Assembly (NCBI GenBank): GCA_050998755.1
Contig: JBPCPW010000001.1
Span: 10,501-74,500, forward strand
DNA: 64,000 bases
DNA from: JAXDLW01 sp050998755
GTDB lineage: Bacteria > Chloroflexota > Dormibacteria > DASZGP01
Reading direction: 5' to 3'
Under the pieces are notes generated by a model that searched no databases, was not told where the DNA came from, and saw only the letters and a list, made by a program, of their open reading frames with translations. Positions within the stretch are counted from its first letter, which is position 1. Each line of letters begins with the position of its first letter. Of this stretch, positions 35,204 to 44,221 are shown one piece after another. A program made the translations under genes and the position numbers.

Positions 35204-35644
35204 GTGGAGACCACCACCGCGCCGGCGGTGGTCTACCCCGACGGCGAGGAGGAGGCCAGCGCGATGGCCGCCATGCTGGCGGGGCTGATCACCGCAAACG
35301 TCGAGCAGCACCCTGAGCGCTGGAAGGACTTCCGCGCCCTCAGCGGCACCAGCGTGTCGATCGAGGTGCCGGACATCGATGAGGCGCTGACGCTGACCTT
35401 TGCGGGTGATGACCTGGTGGTGCGCAACGGGCGCCAGGGTCGCCCCGCGGTGAGCATCACCGCCGATTCCGACGTGGTCATGGCCCTGAACCTGGTGAAA
35501 ACCGGCCCGATGGGCATGCCGAATTACTTTGACGCAGCCGGGCGCGACGTTGTCAAGGCCCTGCTCAATCGCAAGCTGCGCATCGGAGGGATGTGGCGGG
35601 TGGACACCCTGAACCGCGTCACCCGCCTCTTCTCGGTAGCCTGA
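35204..35644 (+). CDS. SCP2 sterol-binding-like protein (second copy)
   Basis: About 146 residues. It shows the SCP2 pattern again (SVSIEVPDIDEALTLTF, AVSITADSDVVMALN, ALLNRKLRIGG) but is only distantly similar to the first copy, so this is an old pair rather than a recent duplication. The GTG at 35204 is preferred over the upstream TTG 35189, which overlaps the first gene. Its stop overlaps a CTG that probably starts the methyltransferase. Confidence 0.72.
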   Translation: METTTAPAVVYPDGEEEASAMAAMLAGLITANVEQHPERWKDFRALSGTSVSIEVPDIDEALTLTFAGDDLVVRNGRQGRPAVSITADSDVVMALNLVKTGPMGMPNYFDAAGRDVVKALLNRKLRIGGMWRVDTLNRVTRLFSVA

Positions 35645-36468
35645 GTAACGAGGCGCTGCCCAAGGACAACGCAGTCCACTACGGCGCGGACGCGGCGCGC
35701 TGGTACGACGCGGTCAACAGCTGGCGCACCGAGGACATCCCCTTCTACATCCGGGAGGCCCAGACCTGGGCCGGCCCGGGCGGCTCGGCCCTGGAGCTGG
35801 CCGCCGGGAATGGCCGGGTGACCCTGCATATGGCTTCGGCGGGGTTCCGCGTCACCGCTCTCGAGAGCTCTCCCGAAATGGTCGAGGGGCTGAAATTGAA
35901 GCTGCAGGACGCCGGCGTTGAGGTGCGCGACCGGGTGGAGGTGGTCCAGGGGGATATGCGGCGCTTCGAGTTGGACCGCCTGTTCCGCTTTATCTACCTG
36001 CCCTTCAACACCCTGCTTATGCTCACCCAGCCCTTTGAGCGGCAGAAGATGCTGGACCGGGTTCGTGAGCACCTGGCGCCCAGCGGGGCATTCGCCTTCG
36101 ACATCTTCACTCCCGACCCCGCAAAGCTGTCCGATCCGCCGGCATGGGCGATGGAGCTGGATTTCGAGGTGGCCGATCCAGAGCACGGCACGGTGCGCGT
36201 GCAGCGCGAACGGCTGAGCACCACCGACCTGGGGCGCCAGGTACGGCAGTTCCGCTTCCGCAACCGAATCCTGCGCGGCGCGGACCAGGTGGGCGGGTGG
36301 GAGGACGAGTTGGAGATCGCGATGGTCTACCCGCGCGAGCTGGAGCTGATCCTGGAGCGCCAGGGATTCCGCATCGTCAGCCGCCATGGGGGCCCGAACC
36401 GCGAGCCCTATGCGCCCACCCTGGCCGACGTCCAGCCGATGTACGTGGTCGCCCAACTGGTTCCCTGA
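35641..36468 (+). CDS. class I SAM-dependent methyltransferase, possible CTG start
   Basis: About 275 residues. SAM-binding motif I is ALELAAGNGRVTL, followed by VTALESSPEMVEGL and MRRFELD; a C-terminal beta domain follows. The natural N-terminus (SNEALPKDNAVHYG) begins at CTG 35641, which overlaps the upstream stop as CTGA. A GTG at 35593 in frame is the only conventional start and would add 16 residues inside the SCP2 gene. I favour CTG but both are possible. The substrate is unknown; neighbours suggest a small molecule or lipid. Confidence 0.75.
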   Translation: MSNEALPKDNAVHYGADAARWYDAVNSWRTEDIPFYIREAQTWAGPGGSALELAAGNGRVTLHMASAGFRVTALESSPEMVEGLKLKLQDAGVEVRDRVEVVQGDMRRFELDRLFRFIYLPFNTLLMLTQPFERQKMLDRVREHLAPSGAFAFDIFTPDPAKLSDPPAWAMELDFEVADPEHGTVRVQRERLSTTDLGRQVRQFRFRNRILRGADQVGGWEDELEIAMVYPRELELILERQGFRIVSRHGGPNREPYAPTLADVQPMYVVAQLVP

Positions 36469-36585
36469 CCTCACGTTTCGCCGGCGCGCGGCGTCCGGAA
36501 TAGCGATGGTCGTGGCAGGCGTTGCAAGAGGTGCCGTGGTCGAGCTCCTCTGCGCCCCAACCAGCAACCCGGCGGCCCGGGTCTG

Positions 36586-37563
36586 ATGCGCCTGACATCC
36601 CGCCGGCCGTCCCTGGGTCTGACCACGCTGGTGGCGCTGGGAACGCTCTACGTTCTCTGGGGTTCAACCTACCTTGCGATCCGCATCGGCATCGCGACCA
36701 TCCCGCCATTGCTGATGGCCGCGGTCCGGTTCCTCTGTGCCGGGGGGCTGATGTACCTGTTGGCACTGAAGCGCGGCCACCTCCGCGACGCAGCGCCGTC
36801 GGGCCGCCAGTGGCTCGCGACGCTGGTGATCGGCGGCCTCCTGCTGGGAGTCGGCAACGGAGGTGTGACGTGGGGCGAGCAATTCATCGCCTCGGGGGTC
36901 GCAGCCCTTCTGGTGGCCACGGTGCCGGTGTGGATGGCCCTCCTGGCGCACCTCACCGGCCAGGAGCGGTTGAGCCGCCTGGTGGGTGCGGGCCTGGTGC
37001 TGGGCATCGCCGGCGTGGTCCTCGTGGCCCATCCCTGGTCGGGCAGCTTTGGCCAGGTCAAGGGCGTCGTCGTGGTCCTCCTGGCGGCCTTCGGTTGGGC
37101 GTGCGGGTCGCTCTACGCGCGCCGCGCGGCGCTGCCGAAGAGCGCGATCCTGGGGACCGGGATGGAGATGCTCTGTGGCGGGCTGGTGCTGCTTGTGGCA
37201 GCAACGCTGGACGGCGAGTTGGGACGGGTCCACCCGGAGCACTTCTCCCTGGCGTCGGTGCTGGCCGTGCTCTATCTGGTGGTGTTCGGCTCGATCATCG
37301 CCTTCAGCGCCTACGTCTGGCTGTTGAACCATGTCAGTGCGGCCCTGGCCGGGACCTATGCCTTCGTCAACCCCGCGGTCGCGGTGTTTCTGGGGGCGCT
37401 CGTCGCCCACGAGTCGCTCACCGCCTCGGTGCTGGTGGGCGGTGCGGTGATCATCGGCGGTGTGGCGCTGTTGGTCGCCGGTCGATCCGTCACCTCACGC
37501 CGGGAACGCAGATCTCAGAGCTTCCTGGGATCCTCCGCAGGGGTCACGCCGCCGTCGGTGTAG
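36586..37563 (+). CDS. EamA/DMT family transporter
   Basis: Ten transmembrane helices in two homologous EamA halves, 325 residues. The first half starts VALGTLYVLWGSTYLAI and the second VLLAAFGWACGSLY; the SAYVWLLNHVSAALAGTYAFVNPAVAVFLG segment is typical of RhaT/YdcZ-like exporters of metabolites. ATG 36586. The 3' end runs 49 bases into the convergent dehydrogenase gene, a genuine overlap of coding regions. Substrate unknown. Confidence 0.87.
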   Translation: MRLTSRRPSLGLTTLVALGTLYVLWGSTYLAIRIGIATIPPLLMAAVRFLCAGGLMYLLALKRGHLRDAAPSGRQWLATLVIGGLLLGVGNGGVTWGEQFIASGVAALLVATVPVWMALLAHLTGQERLSRLVGAGLVLGIAGVVLVAHPWSGSFGQVKGVVVVLLAAFGWACGSLYARRAALPKSAILGTGMEMLCGGLVLLVAATLDGELGRVHPEHFSLASVLAVLYLVVFGSIIAFSAYVWLLNHVSAALAGTYAFVNPAVAVFLGALVAHESLTASVLVGGAVIIGGVALLVAGRSVTSRRERRSQSFLGSSAGVTPPSV

Positions 37564-38420
37564 TCATAGAACCCGACGCCGGTCTTGCGGCCCAGACGGT
37601 TCTCCTCAACCATCCGGCGCAGGAATTCGGCCGGGCGGTCGTGCTCGTCGCCTGATCCCTCGAACTTCTCCCGGCGGGCGTTGTAGGTGATGTCCACTCC
37701 GCTGAAATCGGCCAGCTTGAACGGTCCCATCGGCCAGTTCAAACCCTTCTCAACCGCCAGGTCGATATCCGCGAAATCGGCGTAACCGCCCGCATAAAGC
37801 CGCATCGCCTCCTGCGAGGCGGCATGGAGGATGCGGTTGACGATGAACCCGTCGATCTCCTTCTCCAGCAGCACCGGAACTCGCCCGATGCGACGGATCA
37901 ATTCCATTGTCGTCTGGACTGTCTCGTTGGAGGTGGCCGGGCCGCGGCCCACCTCGCACAGTTGCATCACCAGCACGGGATGGAAGAAATGGGTGTTGAC
38001 GCAGCGATCGGGCCGCTTGGTGGCGTCCGCCAGTTTGCTGATGGGGATGGTGGAGGAGTTGGTGGCCAGGATGGTCCGCCCCGGCACGGCGCCGTCCAGC
38101 CGCGCGAAGAGTTCCCGCTTGGGCTGAAGCCTCTCGACGATCGCCTCGAAAACGAAGTCCGCCTGGCCTGCCGCCTCTTCAAGGACCGTCGTGGTGCGGA
38201 CCCGTTTGAGCGCGGCGGCGGCCTCGTCGCCGGTCATCTGCCCCTTGTCGACGCGGCGCATGATCAGGCGCCGGTTGCTCTCGACCGCCTTTTTCAACTG
38301 CTCATCTGAGACGTCGGTGAGCCAGACGTCATAGTCGCCCAGCGCCGACTGCTGGGCGATCTGGGCGCCCATCGTCCCCGAACCAACCACGCAGATCGTC
38401 CTGATGTCCTCGATGCCCAA
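37515..38420 (-). CDS. 3-hydroxyacyl-CoA (3-hydroxybutyryl-CoA) dehydrogenase
   Basis: Beta-oxidation step three: NAD-dependent oxidation of 3-hydroxyacyl-CoA. About 301 residues. VVGSGTMGAQIA binds NAD, the TNSSTIPIS and NTHFFHPVLVMQLCEV stretches hold the catalytic Ser, His and Glu, and the C-terminal 3HCDH domain follows (GLNWPMGPFKLADFSG). It starts at TTG 38420 (LGIEDIRTICVVG); the earlier residues are not family-like. It could work with the hydratase at 24914 and acyl-CoA dehydrogenase at 62847. Convergent overlap with the EamA gene. Confidence 0.9.
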   Translation of the reverse strand: MGIEDIRTICVVGSGTMGAQIAQQSALGDYDVWLTDVSDEQLKKAVESNRRLIMRRVDKGQMTGDEAAAALKRVRTTTVLEEAAGQADFVFEAIVERLQPKRELFARLDGAVPGRTILATNSSTIPISKLADATKRPDRCVNTHFFHPVLVMQLCEVGRGPATSNETVQTTMELIRRIGRVPVLLEKEIDGFIVNRILHAASQEAMRLYAGGYADFADIDLAVEKGLNWPMGPFKLADFSGVDITYNARREKFEGSGDEHDRPAEFLRRMVEENRLGRKTGVGFYDYTDGGVTPAEDPRKL

Positions 38421-38542
38421 TGTGCGCGCCTCCTCCGCCGCCGGCCTGGTGCCGCAAGAGGATAGCGGCGAGGCGCCCCACGCGGCGGGCATCCGGTCTA
38501 AGCTGGAAAAGACCCAGACACAAGCCTGAAAGGAGTATGAAC

Positions 38543-38944
38543 ATGGCCGGTCCTGCAGTAGTTGATCGGGCTCGTCCGCAAGGACGGCCGTTTACCCAGA
38601 ACACCGCCGACGACATCCCCGCGATTCTGGGGATCATGGGCATCCTGCACTCCCAGCCGTTGGCCGGGGCCTTTAATCGACTGCTCGTGGGGAAGGTTGA
38701 CGGCGATGAGGCGATCTCCCTGGCCCACTTCTTCGAGGAGGTCGCGGTGCTGGTCAACCACCGCCGCGTCGCCGAGGACCTGGTCTTCGACATGCTGGCG
38801 CTCGACCTCTACTGGGACAAGCTCTCGAGCGCGGTCGGCCGCGCCCGCAGGTCGGGTGGGAACCCGAAGTTCGCCGAGAACTTCGAGTTGGTGGCGCAGT
38901 CGGCGGGGGAATACCGGCAGCAGAAGCCCTCGAAACTGACCTAG
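38543..38944 (+). CDS. hypothetical helical protein
   Basis: A 133-residue soluble protein, mostly helical (ILGIMGILHSQPLAGAF, AHFFEEVAVLVNHRR, DLYWDKLSSAV). AAAGGAG lies seven bases before ATG 38543; ATG 38537 sits too close to that site. The pattern is faintly like DUF4760, not enough to assign. Its stop runs into a CCGGGATCCACCG motif copy. No function suggested. Confidence 0.6.
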   Translation: MAGPAVVDRARPQGRPFTQNTADDIPAILGIMGILHSQPLAGAFNRLLVGKVDGDEAISLAHFFEEVAVLVNHRRVAEDLVFDMLALDLYWDKLSSAVGRARRSGGNPKFAENFELVAQSAGEYRQQKPSKLT

Positions 38945-38957
38945 CCGGGATCCACCG
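38944..38957. repeat. solo copy of the GCCGGGATCCACCG intergenic motif
   Basis: Exact 14-base match to the reverse of 24863-24876, the right end of the MITE-like element. It lies directly after a stop codon, as the element's left end does at 24682. Part of a short dispersed motif set with 29275-29294. Confidence 0.4.
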
Positions 38958-38967
38958 CCCCGCTTCG

Positions 38968-39525
38968 CTATTCGGGAAAGAAGACCGGGGGGGCCTCTGC
39001 GGCGTCGCAGATCACGTTGACCATCTCCAGGTTGACCAGGATGAACCTGCGGGCGAAGGACTCGAATTTGCGCCCGGAGGCCGAGATGGGGGTCGCAGAT
39101 GCGGTCGTGAGGGGCAAAAAGGTGCCGCGGAAAACGTCCAGCGTGGTCTGGAGGTCTGCCTGGCTGGTGACGTGGAGGTCAGCCCGGATCGCGAAGTTGG
39201 CGGTCAACACCAGGACCCGGCGGGGCGTCTTGTTGACGTGGAAGCCGAACTCCTCGGCGGTATCCAACGGCGGGCTGTCGGTGGCTTCGGCGGCGACCTC
39301 GATGCTCGATTTCCGCAGCCGGCCGACGTCATGCCGTTCCGGCTCGGATGCCTCCTCGGCCGAGAGCGGCCACAACTCGAGCGCGGTCATGTCCAACCAG
39401 GTGTCGGTCTGGTTCATCATGTCGCTCACGCGCACGTGGGTGACGGCCGTCCCACGCACCCGGACCCCCTGGCAGAAAAGTTCCAGGAGGTGAGGTTGAG
39501 GTCGCCGAAGTCCCGCTTGCTCCAT
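38968..39525 (-). CDS. hypothetical protein
   Basis: 185 residues, soluble and beta-rich in the middle (FGFHVNKTPRRVLVLTANFAIRADLHV), with no motif I can name. It begins 25 bases after the glnA stop on the same strand and could be read from the glnA transcript. ATG 39525 is used, but several in-frame GTG codons 20-40 residues later are possible starts. Confidence 0.55.
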   Translation of the reverse strand: MEQAGLRRPQPHLLELFCQGVRVRGTAVTHVRVSDMMNQTDTWLDMTALELWPLSAEEASEPERHDVGRLRKSSIEVAAEATDSPPLDTAEEFGFHVNKTPRRVLVLTANFAIRADLHVTSQADLQTTLDVFRGTFLPLTTASATPISASGRKFESFARRFILVNLEMVNVICDAAEAPPVFFPE

Positions 39526-39550
39526 TCCCGCAAGTTACACCAGGGACCCG

Positions 39551-41026
39551 CTATACGTCGTGGTAGAGGTGGAACTCCCATGGATGTGGCCTCAATGCCA
39601 CCTGGTCGATCTCCTTGAGCTGCTTGTAGTCGATCCAGGTGTCGATCAGGTCCTGGGTGAACACCCCGCCCTCGAGCAGGAACTTGTTGTCCACCCTGAG
39701 CGCCGCCAGCGACTCGCCAAGTGAGCCGGGCGTGTTCTTGATCCGGGAGCGCTCGCGGGGTGACAGCTCGTAGATGTCGGAATCCACGGGCGCCGGGGGC
39801 TCGATCTTGTTCTTGACCCCGTCGAGGCCCGCCATCACCAGGGCGCTGAAAGCCAGGTACGGATTGGCTGCGGGGTCCGGGCAGCGGAACTCGATTCGCT
39901 TGGCCTTGGGGTTCGAGCTGTACATCGGGATGCGGACGCAGGCCGACCGGTTGCGCTTGCTGTAGACCAGGTTGATCGGCGCTTCGTACCCCGGTACCAG
40001 GCGCCGGTAGCTGTTGGTCGTCGGGGCGCAGAATGCCAGTAGCGCCGGCGCGTGCTTGAGAAGTCCGCCGACGTACCACCGCGCCATGTCGGACAGGCCG
40101 CCGTAACCGTTGCCGGCAAACAACGGCTTGCCGCCCTTCCACAGCGACTGGTGCACATGCATGCCGGAACCGTTGTCCTGGAACAGCGGCTTGGGCATGA
40201 AGGTCGCGACATAACCTCGTGAGGCCGAGAAGTTCTTGACGATGTACTTGTATTTCTGCATGTCATCCGCGTGGGCCTTGAGGGTGTTGAAACGCAGGTC
40301 GATCTCCGCCTGGCCCGCGGTACCCACCTCGTGGTGCTGGACCTCGACCTGCAGTCCAGCCTCGATCAGCTTGAGCATCAGCTCAGAGCGGAAGTCCTGG
40401 AGCTTGTCAACCGGCGGGACAGGGAAGTAGCCCTCCTTGTGCCGCGGGCGGAAGGCCATGTTGGGCTCACCGCCCTCGATGCCCGAGTTCCAGATGCCCT
40501 CATCAGAGTCGATGAAGTAGTACCCCGAGTGGGCATTCTGGTCGAACGAGAGCGAGTTGAAGATGTAGAACTCCGCCTCGGCTCCGAAGAACGCGGTGTC
40601 CGCGATTTTGGTCTGCTGCAGGTACGCCTCCGCCTTGGTGGCGACGAAGCGTGGGTCGCGGCTGTAGGGCTCGCGGGTGATGGGATCGAAGATGTCGTGG
40701 TGCACGACCAGCGTCGGCACGTTGAGAACCGGGTCCATGTAGGCCGTGCTGGGATCGGGCAGGAGCAGCATGTCCGATTCGTTGATGGCCTGGAACCCGC
40801 GGATCGATGAGCCGTCGAAGCCCAGGCCCTCGGTCTGCAGGTCGGCGGTGAATTCGGCAATCGGCAGGGAGAAGTGCTGGGTGCCTCCGGGTAGGTCGGT
40901 GAAGCGAACGTCGACCACCAGGGCGCCGGCGGACTTGGCCTTGCGGATGACCTCGGCGAGGCTGGTGGAGGCCACGCCACCCTGGGCGCGGCTGGTCTGC
41001 TTGGGCTCGGGCTTAGGTGCTGCCAA
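39551..41026 (-). CDS. glnA: glutamine synthetase type I
   Basis: ATP-dependent glutamate plus ammonia to glutamine. 491 residues. Landmarks: FDGSSIRGF, the metal Glu residues in GAEAEFYIF, HHEVGTAGQ, the His in GSGMHVHQS, NSYRRLVPGYEAP and RIEFRCPDPAANPYL. The Tyr in DSDIYELSP aligns with the adenylylation site of enteric enzymes, so activity may be controlled that way. TTG start with a strong GGAGGAG site. A second synthetase, lacking this Tyr, lies at 51576. Confidence 0.95.
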   Translation of the reverse strand: MAAPKPEPKQTSRAQGGVASTSLAEVIRKAKSAGALVVDVRFTDLPGGTQHFSLPIAEFTADLQTEGLGFDGSSIRGFQAINESDMLLLPDPSTAYMDPVLNVPTLVVHHDIFDPITREPYSRDPRFVATKAEAYLQQTKIADTAFFGAEAEFYIFNSLSFDQNAHSGYYFIDSDEGIWNSGIEGGEPNMAFRPRHKEGYFPVPPVDKLQDFRSELMLKLIEAGLQVEVQHHEVGTAGQAEIDLRFNTLKAHADDMQKYKYIVKNFSASRGYVATFMPKPLFQDNGSGMHVHQSLWKGGKPLFAGNGYGGLSDMARWYVGGLLKHAPALLAFCAPTTNSYRRLVPGYEAPINLVYSKRNRSACVRIPMYSSNPKAKRIEFRCPDPAANPYLAFSALVMAGLDGVKNKIEPPAPVDSDIYELSPRERSRIKNTPGSLGESLAALRVDNKFLLEGGVFTQDLIDTWIDYKQLKEIDQVALRPHPWEFHLYHDV

Positions 41027-41136
41027 CGGTCTCCTCCATCTCTTCGGATCGGGCGGCCCCCGGCCCTCCGATCGCTGTCACCACACGGGCGCGACATCGC
41101 TTCGCCGCGACACCCGGAGAGGTTACATGCCCCCGG

Positions 41137-42054
41137 TCAGATCTCCCGGCGGCGCAGGCTGTAGACCGTCAATGAGAGGACGCCGATGATCCATAGCGCG
41201 GCCCAAAGTAGGAACTGGTCGGTGGGCGGCGCAGCGGCGAAGAAGGGGTTGGCGGTGGCGGCGCGGCCGGTGGTTCCCGAGCCGCGGTAGAGCGCGATCT
41301 CGGCCGCCGGCTGCAGCGAGTACACCGCGCCCCGCCAGAAGGCGTCGGTCGGCAGGATGAGCTTCGAGACGTAACCCGCGGTGGTGATGCCCTGGTTGTT
41401 GAAGGCCTCGCCGATGCCGGCGGCGATCCCGCCGAACCAGGCGAGCCCGAAGATGCCCAGGGTCACCACGCCGGCGGTCATCCCCGAGAGCCGGGTGCTG
41501 ACCAACAGGGCGAGCGTGAGCAGGATCACCACGTGGCCGACGAGGTAGAGCAGAAACACCAGGGGGTTGGGCGGCATGTAGCCCACGACCAGGTTGACCA
41601 CCAGAATCTCGACGAGCGCCGCACCGCCCGCGTACATCACCGCCAGGGATGAGAGCCCCAGCCATTTGCCGAGGACGTACTCAGCGCGGCTTATCGGCCT
41701 GGTCAGTACCGCCAGCGCGATGCCCGACTCGAGGTCGGAGGAGATCGCCGGTGACGCCACGAACACGGTGCTGATCGCCAGGACGAAGGCAAACATGAAC
41801 ATGACCACGATCAGGAGCTGCGAGACAATCAGCTTGAGCTCAACTGTCGTCAGCGGGCGGCCATTGTTGTCTGTCACCGTCGTCAGCCGGTTCATGCCCC
41901 AGGCGGTCAGGCCGACCACCAGCACCGTGACCACCAGGAGGGCCAGCAGCAGCTTGCGGCGGAGGGCTTCCTTGGCGGTCAGCCGCGCAATCGCCAGGAC
42001 TGGGCGGGTATTTATGCCCCCCATGTGCCATCGAGCGCCGGCGCTGGCCGCCAT
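41137..42054 (-). CDS. ABC-2 type permease
   Basis: 305 residues with about six transmembrane helices; the RLTAKEALRRKLLLALLVVTVLVV start and ISSDLESGIALAVLTRPISRAEYVLGKWLG segment are typical of NosY/NatB-like permeases. It overlaps the ATPase gene by one base and closes the sigma / anti-sigma / ATPase / permease operon. Substrate unknown. Confidence 0.87.
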   Translation of the reverse strand: MAASAGARWHMGGINTRPVLAIARLTAKEALRRKLLLALLVVTVLVVGLTAWGMNRLTTVTDNNGRPLTTVELKLIVSQLLIVVMFMFAFVLAISTVFVASPAISSDLESGIALAVLTRPISRAEYVLGKWLGLSSLAVMYAGGAALVEILVVNLVVGYMPPNPLVFLLYLVGHVVILLTLALLVSTRLSGMTAGVVTLGIFGLAWFGGIAAGIGEAFNNQGITTAGYVSKLILPTDAFWRGAVYSLQPAAEIALYRGSGTTGRAATANPFFAAAPPTDQFLLWAALWIIGVLSLTVYSLRRREI

Positions 42055-43037
42055 CAGCTCGGCTCCTCGCCGCCGAGGAGCTCCATGAAGCGCTCCTCGA
42101 GGCTCTGCTGTCGGGGCTCAACGGCGTACACCCGGCCGCCGGCCTTGACCAACGCGCTGACCATGTCCGGTACGCGCAACTCCTCCAGGCCGGACACCAT
42201 TACCCAACCCTCGTCCTCGTCCCGGACCGTCCCAAATCCCTCCAGGACGCGTCGCCCGGCGGCATCCAACCCGGTGGCGCGGACCCTCACCCCGCCGGTC
42301 CCCAGGAGCTCGTGCAGCGTCCCGGTGGCGATGACCGTTCCGTGGTTCACGATTGCCACCCGATCGCAGACCTGTTCGACCTCGGTCAGCAGGTGGGAGT
42401 TGAGGAAGACGGCGGTGCCATCCGCCTTGAGATGGCGAATTATTTCGCGCACGTCCCGACGCCCAACTGGGTCGAGGGCTGACGTGGGCTCGTCGAGGAT
42501 GACCAGGTCGGGTCGCCCCAGCAACGCGACGCCGATGCCGAGCCGCTGCTGCATGCCCTTGGAGAAGCCCCCAACGCGGTCGGATGAGCGCCCGGCCAGG
42601 CCGATCAGGTTGAGCACCCTGTCGAGTTCCGCCGGCCGGGTCATGCGCGGAATTCCCGCCAGTTCGCAGTGCAGAGAGAGGACCTCCGCCGCGGTCAACC
42701 AGGACTGGTAGCGGAAGAGTTCAGGTAGGTAGCCGACTCGCCGCCGAGTCTGCTTGTCGCCGATCGGGCTACCCAGGACCCAGGCCTCGCCGGTGGTCGG
42801 CGACGTCAGGCCGAGGAGCATCTTCACCGAGGTTGTCTTGCCGGCCCCGTTGGGCCCGAGGAAGCCGAACACCTCCCCGCGGGGCACCGTCATGGTCAGG
42901 TCTTTAACCGCCACGATGGGGCCGTAACGCTTGCCCAGGGCCGCGATGTGGATGGCGGATGAGGCGGCCGAGGCCGCCTCATCCTGGGTTCCGGACCTCG
43001 GAGCGGCGAGAGGGGTCGCCACCGTGGTCGAGGCCAT
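42054..43037 (-). CDS. ABC transporter ATP-binding protein
   Basis: 327 residues: Walker A GPNGAGKTT, signature FSKGMQQRLG, Walker B LVILDEPTSALDP and switch region NSHLLTEVEQ. A C-terminal extension of about 100 residues (the GGVRVRATGLDAAGRRV part) is common in ABC-2 exporters with drug or lipid cargo. It partners the permease after a one-base overlap and is probably under the ECF sigma factor upstream. Confidence 0.9.
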   Translation of the reverse strand: MASTTVATPLAAPRSGTQDEAASAASSAIHIAALGKRYGPIVAVKDLTMTVPRGEVFGFLGPNGAGKTTSVKMLLGLTSPTTGEAWVLGSPIGDKQTRRRVGYLPELFRYQSWLTAAEVLSLHCELAGIPRMTRPAELDRVLNLIGLAGRSSDRVGGFSKGMQQRLGIGVALLGRPDLVILDEPTSALDPVGRRDVREIIRHLKADGTAVFLNSHLLTEVEQVCDRVAIVNHGTVIATGTLHELLGTGGVRVRATGLDAAGRRVLEGFGTVRDEDEGWVMVSGLEELRVPDMVSALVKAGGRVYAVEPRQQSLEERFMELLGGEEPS

Positions 43038-43042
43038 GTCGC

Positions 43043-44221
43043 TCAGTTCAGGCTGTTGGCCACCGCGACCACGTCACCCTCGGAGAGAGTGCCGACCACG
43101 GCGTAGAGGATGCCCTTGTGTTGCCAGATGACGCCGGCGCCCAGGCCCGTGGAATCACCCACGAAGAGGCCCTTCTCGGCATTGTTGCCCTTGCCTACGG
43201 TGACATCGTGGGAGCCCTGGCCCGTTGGTACCGGCACGGGCAGCGTGGTGGTCGGGTCGCCGATCGCCTTGATCTGCGCGGCGAGGTCGGCAGGCATCCC
43301 TGGCAGTCCTGCCAGGTAGTTCTCCAGGTCCTGGATGGAGGCGCCGCTGGAGTTGACCTTGGGGGTTGTCATCTGGACGATGGCCAGCGACGGGATCTGG
43401 AAGCCCTCGCCGCCACCCCGTCTCGCGCTCTTGGAGATTGGCGCGCCCGCGGAGTCCTCCGCCGGGGTGCCGACGTTGGCCAGGCTTGGGCCGCCATAGA
43501 TCGTGAGAACGCCGGGGCCGGCGGTCACCGAGATGGTGCTGCCGTTCATGCCGTCAGGCATCGCCGGCAAGGCGTGGCCCCTGGATTGCTCGTACTTCGC
43601 CGCCTTGTCGCGGTCGATGGTGAACGAACCCTGGAGAGTCCCGAACGTCTCGAACTGCGGCTGGCCGCTGACGTCTTTGGGGAGCGACCCCGGCACCAGG
43701 ACCTTGCCCAGGCCCGAGCCCACCAGCGCCGCCTGGGCACTGGTCGCGGACCGGAAAGTGGGCTGGGTTCCAAGCTTGTAGGTGCCGAACTGCGAGAGGT
43801 CGGGCAGTGACTTGAGGTCGCCCGTGCTGACGCTGACGGGTTTGAACTGCTGTGGCTCGAAGGTCTGGACCACCCCCTCGGCAACCCCTGTGGCGACAAG
43901 GGCGCCCATCAGGCCTACGGTGAGGATCGCGGCGGCCGCGGGCCGGAAGACGCGACGCTGGCGCAGGCGCGCCAGCCAGCCCTGGGGGCCGCCGGTGGGC
44001 TGGTCGGCCGCGAGACGGCGGACACGCAGCAACGCGACCTGGGGCTCGACCCGGCTCTCCGGTACCGCCAGGAGGACGGAAACCCCGGAGGCCTCGGCCC
44101 TGACCTGCTCGGCCCGGCCGCGGCACTCCTCGCACGACGCGAAGTGAGCGCTGTCCGCGGCGCTGGTGGTGGCGGGCTCGTCCTGCATACGACGCAGGAT
44201 GCCCTCGTTCAGGTGACTCAT
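43043..44221 (-). CDS. anti-sigma factor with zinc-binding motif and external DUF4367-like domain
   Basis: About 392 residues. The N-terminal HFASCEEC motif is the zinc-containing anti-sigma signature. One transmembrane helix follows (AAAILTVGLMGALVATGVA, about 95-115). The outer part of about 270 residues ends in VIWQHKGILYAVVGTLS, a DUF4367-like sensing domain. ATG overlaps the sigma gene (ATGA). It should hold the sigma factor at the membrane until an outside signal triggers release. Confidence 0.85.
   Translation of the reverse strand: MSHLNEGILRRMQDEPATTSAADSAHFASCEECRGRAEQVRAEASGVSVLLAVPESRVEPQVALLRVRRLAADQPTGGPQGWLARLRQRRVFRPAAAAILTVGLMGALVATGVAEGVVQTFEPQQFKPVSVSTGDLKSLPDLSQFGTYKLGTQPTFRSATSAQAALVGSGLGKVLVPGSLPKDVSGQPQFETFGTLQGSFTIDRDKAAKYEQSRGHALPAMPDGMNGSTISVTAGPGVLTIYGGPSLANVGTPAEDSAGAPISKSARRGGGEGFQIPSLAIVQMTTPKVNSSGASIQDLENYLAGLPGMPADLAAQIKAIGDPTTTLPVPVPTGQGSHDVTVGKGNNAEKGLFVGDSTGLGAGVIWQHKGILYAVVGTLSEGDVVAVANSLN

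Noticed and set aside
41027..41136. Riboswitch upstream of glnA
   Set aside because: The leader is GC-rich and can form hairpins, but I could not match a known glutamine or other riboswitch consensus.
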